Source: a virus. Taken from it: a stretch of DNA of 41,562 nucleotides. The stretch is from IMG/VR virus record IMGVR_UViG_3300050133_000061, positions 1-41,562 of that record; one strand, written 5' to 3'. The notes under the pieces are model-generated. The model saw nothing but the letters and a program-made list of their open reading frames with translations. It did not search any database and was not told the DNA's origin. The position numbers and the translations under genes were made by a program. How positions within the stretch are numbered: position 1 is the first letter of the stretch; every line of letters starts with the position of its first letter. Below, piece after piece: positions 37,706 through 41,562 of this stretch.

Positions 37706-38296
37706 ATGGCAGCCAGTGCGGTCAATTATGAGCCTGTCACCGTAATCAAGCTTACGGGCGCTCTTGCCAGAAAGTTCGGACCGGTTCACCGAAGGTCGCT
37801 GGATAGCGGTAGGTCTTGGGAAGTTTTTAAGGCGCTGAACTGTACGCTGGATGGTTTCGAGGCTGAGATCAAGCGCCTTGACGGTCTTGGTATGCGGTTT
37901 GCCATATACAGAAACGGTAAAAACATTGGTGTCAAAGACCTTGAAATCGGCGGCACCCGTGAGTTGAAAATCGTTCCGGTCATTCATGGCAGCAAGCGCG
38001 CAGGGCTGTTACAGACGGTTATCGGGGCCGTCCTCGTAGTTGCCGGTTCATATTTCGGTCAGACCTGGGCTGTTCAACTTGGCGTTGGCTTGGCTGCTGG
38101 TGGCGTGATTCAGATGCTCAGTCCCCAAGCATCAGGCCTAAAGCAAAGCGCCGCGCCGGAGAACTCCCCGTCCTACGCTTTCGGCGGCGCCAAGAACACC
38201 ACCGCCAGCGGTAATCCGGTGCCGATCTGTATCGGCGAGCGCGACTGGGGCGGCATGATCATCTCCGCATCGATTACCGCAGAAGACAAAACGTAG
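37706..38296 (+). CDS. tail assembly protein I-like
   Basis: The 196-residue protein starts MAASAVNYEPVTVIKLTGALARKFG and includes two hydrophobic Gly-rich stretches (LLQTVIGAVLVVAGSYFG, AVQLGVGLAAGGVIQML), then LSPQASGLKQSAAPENSPSYAFGGAKNTTASGNPVPICIGE, all typical of lambda I tail-tip proteins. It acts with J in the tail tip. GGAG precedes the ATG at 37706. Confidence 0.92.
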   Translation: MAASAVNYEPVTVIKLTGALARKFGPVHRRSLDSGRSWEVFKALNCTLDGFEAEIKRLDGLGMRFAIYRNGKNIGVKDLEIGGTRELKIVPVIHGSKRAGLLQTVIGAVLVVAGSYFGQTWAVQLGVGLAAGGVIQMLSPQASGLKQSAAPENSPSYAFGGAKNTTASGNPVPICIGERDWGGMIISASITAEDKT

Positions 38297-38315
38297 CCGG
38301 ACAAGTAAGACCGCC

Positions 38316-38339
38316 ACCGCCCCAGAGGCGGTTTTTTTA
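38316..38339 (+). terminator. terminator before the J-like gene
   Basis: ACCGCC (38316-38321), loop CCAGA, GGCGGT (38327-38332), then seven Ts. Confidence 0.85.
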
Positions 38340-38354
38340 TGCCTGGAGAAAAGC

Positions 38355-41300
38355 ATGGGCGCAGCAGAAAACATCGAGATCCACGGCGAGAAAGGCGGCA
38401 GCGCCAAGCCAAAATCGCCAGTTGAAGCCAGCGATAGCCTGCGCTCTACCAACTTGGCAAAAATCTTGATTGCGGTGGGTGAGGGTGAGTTCGACGAGGC
38501 CCCTACCGACTACACGGTGAAGCTGGACGGCACGCCAATCAGGGATGCCAGCGGCAACTACAACTTTCCGAATGTGAAGTGGGACTGGCGCCCAGGCTCC
38601 GTGGACCAGACCTATATCCCGGGCATTCCTTCGGTCGACAACGAGACGTCGCTGAATATCGAATTGCGGAGTGATGCCGCGTGGGTTCGATCGATCTCCA
38701 ACACGCAGCTCTCCGCAGTCCGCATTCGCCTGGCTTGGCCGGCTTTGCAGCGCGCTGACGATGAGGGTAACGTCGGTGGATACCGCATTGAGTACGCCAT
38801 TGACATCGCCACTGACGGGGGCGCCTATCAGCAGGTGCTGGTGGACGCGGTGGACGGAAAGACCACCACTCGATACGAGCGCTCGCGGCGCATCGATCTG
38901 CCCACGGCAACCGCGGGCTGGCAGATCCGGGTGCGCCGGCTGACCCAAAACCAGAACAGCAACAAAATCGCTGACACCATGCTGATCGCCGGCTACACCG
39001 AGGTGATCGACGCTAAGCTTCGGTACCCGAACACAGCGCTGCTGTACATCGAGTTCGACGCCGAGCAATTCACCAACATCCCCGTCGTCACCATGAAGTG
39101 CAAGGCACGCCGATGGATGGTGCCAAGCAACTACGATCCAGTCCAGCGCACGTACTCCGGAACCTGGGACGGCACCATGAAGTCGGCCTGGACGAACAAC
39201 CCTGCCTGGATCACCTACGGGATTTGCACAGAGGACCGCTTCGGCTTGGGCAAGCGCATCAAGTCGTTCATGGTCGATAAGTGGGAACTGTATCGGATCG
39301 CGCAGTATTGCGATCAGGCTGTGCCAGACGGCATTGGCGGTACCGAGCCGCGCTTTCTGTGTGACATGAACCTTCAGGGCAAAGCGGACGCGTGGTCGCT
39401 GCTGCGCGATATTTCCGCCATCTACCGCGGAATGACTTATTGGGCCCAGGGCCAGCTGGTGATGCAAGCCGATATGCCGCGCGCGCAGGACTTCGACTAC
39501 GTCTTCACCCGAGCCAACGTGGTCGACGGCAAATTTTCGTATGGTAGTGCCTCGGCGAAGACCCGTTACACCCGAGCGCTGGTCAGCTACGACAATCCGG
39601 CGAACAACTACGAAACCGACGTCATCCCGTTTTCGGAGCCGGATCTACAGCGCCGCTATGGCGACCGGCCGACCGAGCTGAGCCCCATTGGCTGCACCCG
39701 CGCATCCGAAGCCCAGCGTCGCGGAAAGTGGGCAATCTTGAGTAACAACCAAGACCGCACTGTATCGTTCAAGACAGGCATGGAGGGTGTGATTCCGCTG
39801 CCAGGGCACATCATCCCGGTGGCCGATTCATTGCTGGCGGGGCGAGAGGTCGGCGGGCGTATCTCGTGGGCCAATGGGCGAGTGGTGACTCTCGACCGCG
39901 ACACCCAAGCCAAGGTGGGTGACCGGCTGATCATCAACCTGCCGGGTGGCCGCGCCGAAGGCCGCACCGTGCAGAGCGTCAATGACCGTGCCGTGACTGT
40001 AACTGTCGCTTACAGCGAGCCGCCAGTTGCGCAGCTGCAATGGGCACTCGACGCCGATGATCTGGCGATCCCGCTTTACCGCGTGTTGCGCACAAAGCGC
40101 ACCACAGAGGGCGACTTCGAAATCAGCGCGTTGCAGTTCGAACCGAGCAAGTTCGCGCACATCGACACCGGGGCACGCCTGGAGGAAAGGCCGATCAGCG
40201 TCCTCCCAATCACGGTGGTGCCCGCGCCGGCCAGCATCTCGTTGACTTCAACGTCATCTGTGGTCCAGGGGTTGGCGGTGGCCACCATGACTATAAGCTG
40301 GCCAGCTGTGGATGGCGCGGTCGGGTACGACGTGGAGTGGCGCAAGGACAGCGGCAACTGGATCAAGATGCAGCGCACTGGCATGACCAACGTGGACGTA
40401 GTTGGAATCTACGCCGGAGCCTACGTTGCTCGAGTTCGTGCGGTGAGCGCGTTCGATATCAGTTCGGCCTGGCGCAATTCGATTTTGACGAACCTCAAAG
40501 GCAAGGAGGGTGTGCCGCCGGCGGTGTCGTTCCTGCGCACCACCAGCGAACTGTTCGGCATCGGCATCAAGTGGGGCTTCCCCGCTGGAGCCGAGGACAC
40601 CCAGCGCTCCGAGCTGTGGTACGGCCCGGCGAACAGTCTGCCGGCCGCAACCAAGCTGGCCGACCTGGCTTACCCGCAGGCCGACTATCGGATGCAGCAG
40701 TTGCAGGCGGGGGCAACGCTGTTCTTCTGGGCGCGCCTGGTGGACCGCACCGGCAACATAGGTCCGTTCTACCCGGTGGTGAATGGTGTGATGGGCCAGG
40801 CCAGTTCGGACGCTGGCCCGATCCTTGAACAGATCAAGGGGCAGATCAACGAAACGTCGCTTGGGAAGACGCTCAACGACCGTATCAACCTTGTCGACGG
40901 TGATGGCCCCGGTTCGGTGAAAAGCCGCATCAACACGGCCAAGCAGGAGCTGGAAGGCCTGATTGACCAGATCGTCGACGCCCTTGAGTACGTTCCCAGC
41001 AAGGCCTACGCCTTGAACGACATTGTGCGAGTGGGGCAGCACCTGTACCAGGCAAACGGAGCGGTACCGGCAAACAACCCGCCGCCGAACGCAACCTACT
41101 GGACCGATATCGGTACGGTAACGCAGACGGTAAACGCCCTGGTGACGCAGGTTCAGCAGAACTCGGCGACGATCAATCAGCACGGCCAGGACATCAGCGC
41201 TCAGGCGTCGCAGTTGAATGCGGTGAGGACGACGGTAAACGATCCAGTCACCGGCGTGGTTGCCACGGCGTCGGGCCTGAGCACGCTGAAGGCATCGGTT

Positions 41301-41562
41301 AAAACGCTCGACGGCAAGGTCTCAACCACGGCCGAGCGCGTTGACGGCATCTATCTGCAGGTCAATCCACCGCTGCAGGGCGACGATAGCGCGCTGATGG
41401 GTTCCGAAGCGGCCTACGTTGGGGTCTGGTCCACTCAGTCAGCATTGATCGAGGGGGATCTTGTCCAGGGGCAGAAAACCGAGGCCGTCGAGGTGAAGGT
41501 GGCGGCGACCGCCGCGGCAGTTGCAGAAGAGCAAACCGCAAGGATCAGCGGCGAGGGCGTGC
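38355..41562 (+). CDS. tail tip / host specificity protein J-like (cut by window end)
   Basis: An open frame of about 1069 codons runs from ATG 38355 (GGAG upstream) to the window edge. The visible N-terminal part has GYTEVIDAKLRYPNTALLYIEFDAEQF and ITYGICTEDRFGLGKRI, the conserved J signature, followed by DLQRRYGDRPTELSPIGCTRASEAQRRGKWAIL. Residues about 615-710 resemble fibronectin type III repeats (ATMTISWPAVDGAVGYDVEWRK), and the later part is coiled-coil/DUF1983-like. J forms the tip that binds the host receptor; the C-terminal receptor-binding part is missing here. Confidence 0.93.
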   Translation, partial: MGAAENIEIHGEKGGSAKPKSPVEASDSLRSTNLAKILIAVGEGEFDEAPTDYTVKLDGTPIRDASGNYNFPNVKWDWRPGSVDQTYIPGIPSVDNETSLNIELRSDAAWVRSISNTQLSAVRIRLAWPALQRADDEGNVGGYRIEYAIDIATDGGAYQQVLVDAVDGKTTTRYERSRRIDLPTATAGWQIRVRRLTQNQNSNKIADTMLIAGYTEVIDAKLRYPNTALLYIEFDAEQFTNIPVVTMKCKARRWMVPSNYDPVQRTYSGTWDGTMKSAWTNNPAWITYGICTEDRFGLGKRIKSFMVDKWELYRIAQYCDQAVPDGIGGTEPRFLCDMNLQGKADAWSLLRDISAIYRGMTYWAQGQLVMQADMPRAQDFDYVFTRANVVDGKFSYGSASAKTRYTRALVSYDNPANNYETDVIPFSEPDLQRRYGDRPTELSPIGCTRASEAQRRGKWAILSNNQDRTVSFKTGMEGVIPLPGHIIPVADSLLAGREVGGRISWANGRVVTLDRDTQAKVGDRLIINLPGGRAEGRTVQSVNDRAVTVTVAYSEPPVAQLQWALDADDLAIPLYRVLRTKRTTEGDFEISALQFEPSKFAHIDTGARLEERPISVLPITVVPAPASISLTSTSSVVQGLAVATMTISWPAVDGAVGYDVEWRKDSGNWIKMQRTGMTNVDVVGIYAGAYVARVRAVSAFDISSAWRNSILTNLKGKEGVPPAVSFLRTTSELFGIGIKWGFPAGAEDTQRSELWYGPANSLPAATKLADLAYPQADYRMQQLQAGATLFFWARLVDRTGNIGPFYPVVNGVMGQASSDAGPILEQIKGQINETSLGKTLNDRINLVDGDGPGSVKSRINTAKQELEGLIDQIVDALEYVPSKAYALNDIVRVGQHLYQANGAVPANNPPPNATYWTDIGTVTQTVNALVTQVQQNSATINQHGQDISAQASQLNAVRTTVNDPVTGVVATASGLSTLKASVKTLDGKVSTTAERVDGIYLQVNPPLQGDDSALMGSEAAYVGVWSTQSALIEGDLVQGQKTEAVEVKVAATAAAVAEEQTARISGEGV

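Noticed and set aside
38337-39467. 376-codon minus-strand open frame
   Set aside because: Antisense to the J-like gene, which shows clear family signatures in its own frame.
1-41562. CRISPR array, IS element or rRNA
   Set aside because: No regularly spaced direct repeats, transposase or rRNA sequence was seen in the window.

Overview
The window is bacterial chromosome carrying most of an integrated lambda-like (siphovirus, HK97-type head) prophage. The host is most likely a Pseudomonas of the fluorescens/syringae lineages. The left flank is mutS (minus strand, 113-2692), and the interval just upstream of mutS, towards cinA-recA, is a known prophage insertion region in fluorescent pseudomonads. 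High GC coding sequence, the MutS protein and the style of the phage proteins fit this. The right prophage end, cinA and any lysis cassette lie outside the window.

Layout. (1) 1-2743: mutS and a 51-bp junction to the phage integrase. (2) 2744-14767, mostly minus strand: the leftward early operon, read from a PL-type promoter at about 14810-14838. It begins with a small basic ORF in the position of lambda N and a GNRA hairpin, then a LuxR-type HTH protein, many small accessory proteins, a PP-loop ATPase of the PAPS-reductase family, a cytosine-C5 methyltransferase with about ten tandem repeats, an ASCH-like protein, a NUMOD4/HNH endonuclease, a DUF4224 protein and the integrase. (3) 14800-16276: the immunity region. 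A CI/S24 repressor and a small membrane protein in the rex position are flanked by two operator clusters with the same half-sites, and a Cro-like gene reads rightward. (4) 16372-22146: the rightward early operon, with a Rha protein, O- and P-like replication proteins (a candidate origin lies inside O), DUF1364, RusA, a second tyrosine recombinase, a Zn-finger protein and a Q-like antiterminator. (5) 22143-22738: late control region with a PR'-like promoter, an immediate terminator, an unusual 149-nt tRNA-like structure with an encoded CCA, and a small gene between terminators. (6) 22739-41562: late genes, comprising two membrane/coiled-coil proteins, HNH protein, probable cos, terminase, portal, protease, capsid, head-tail connectors, tail tube, frameshifted tail chaperone, tape measure, tail tip proteins M, L, K, I and J (J cut by the window end), plus a lipoprotein moron.

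How it works together. Repressor bound at the left and right operators should silence PL and PR. After induction, N-like and Q-like antitermination would be needed, because the late operon contains several intrinsic terminators between genes (22201, 22395, 22621, 29300, 31019, 37666, 38316). The leftward operon ends in int and points straight into mutS with no visible terminator, so phage transcription may reach a host mismatch-repair gene. The least ordinary items are the repeat-bearing methyltransferase beside the PP-loop enzyme, the tRNA-like RNA, the second recombinase buried in the replication operon, and the repeat domain inserted in the tail-tube protein.
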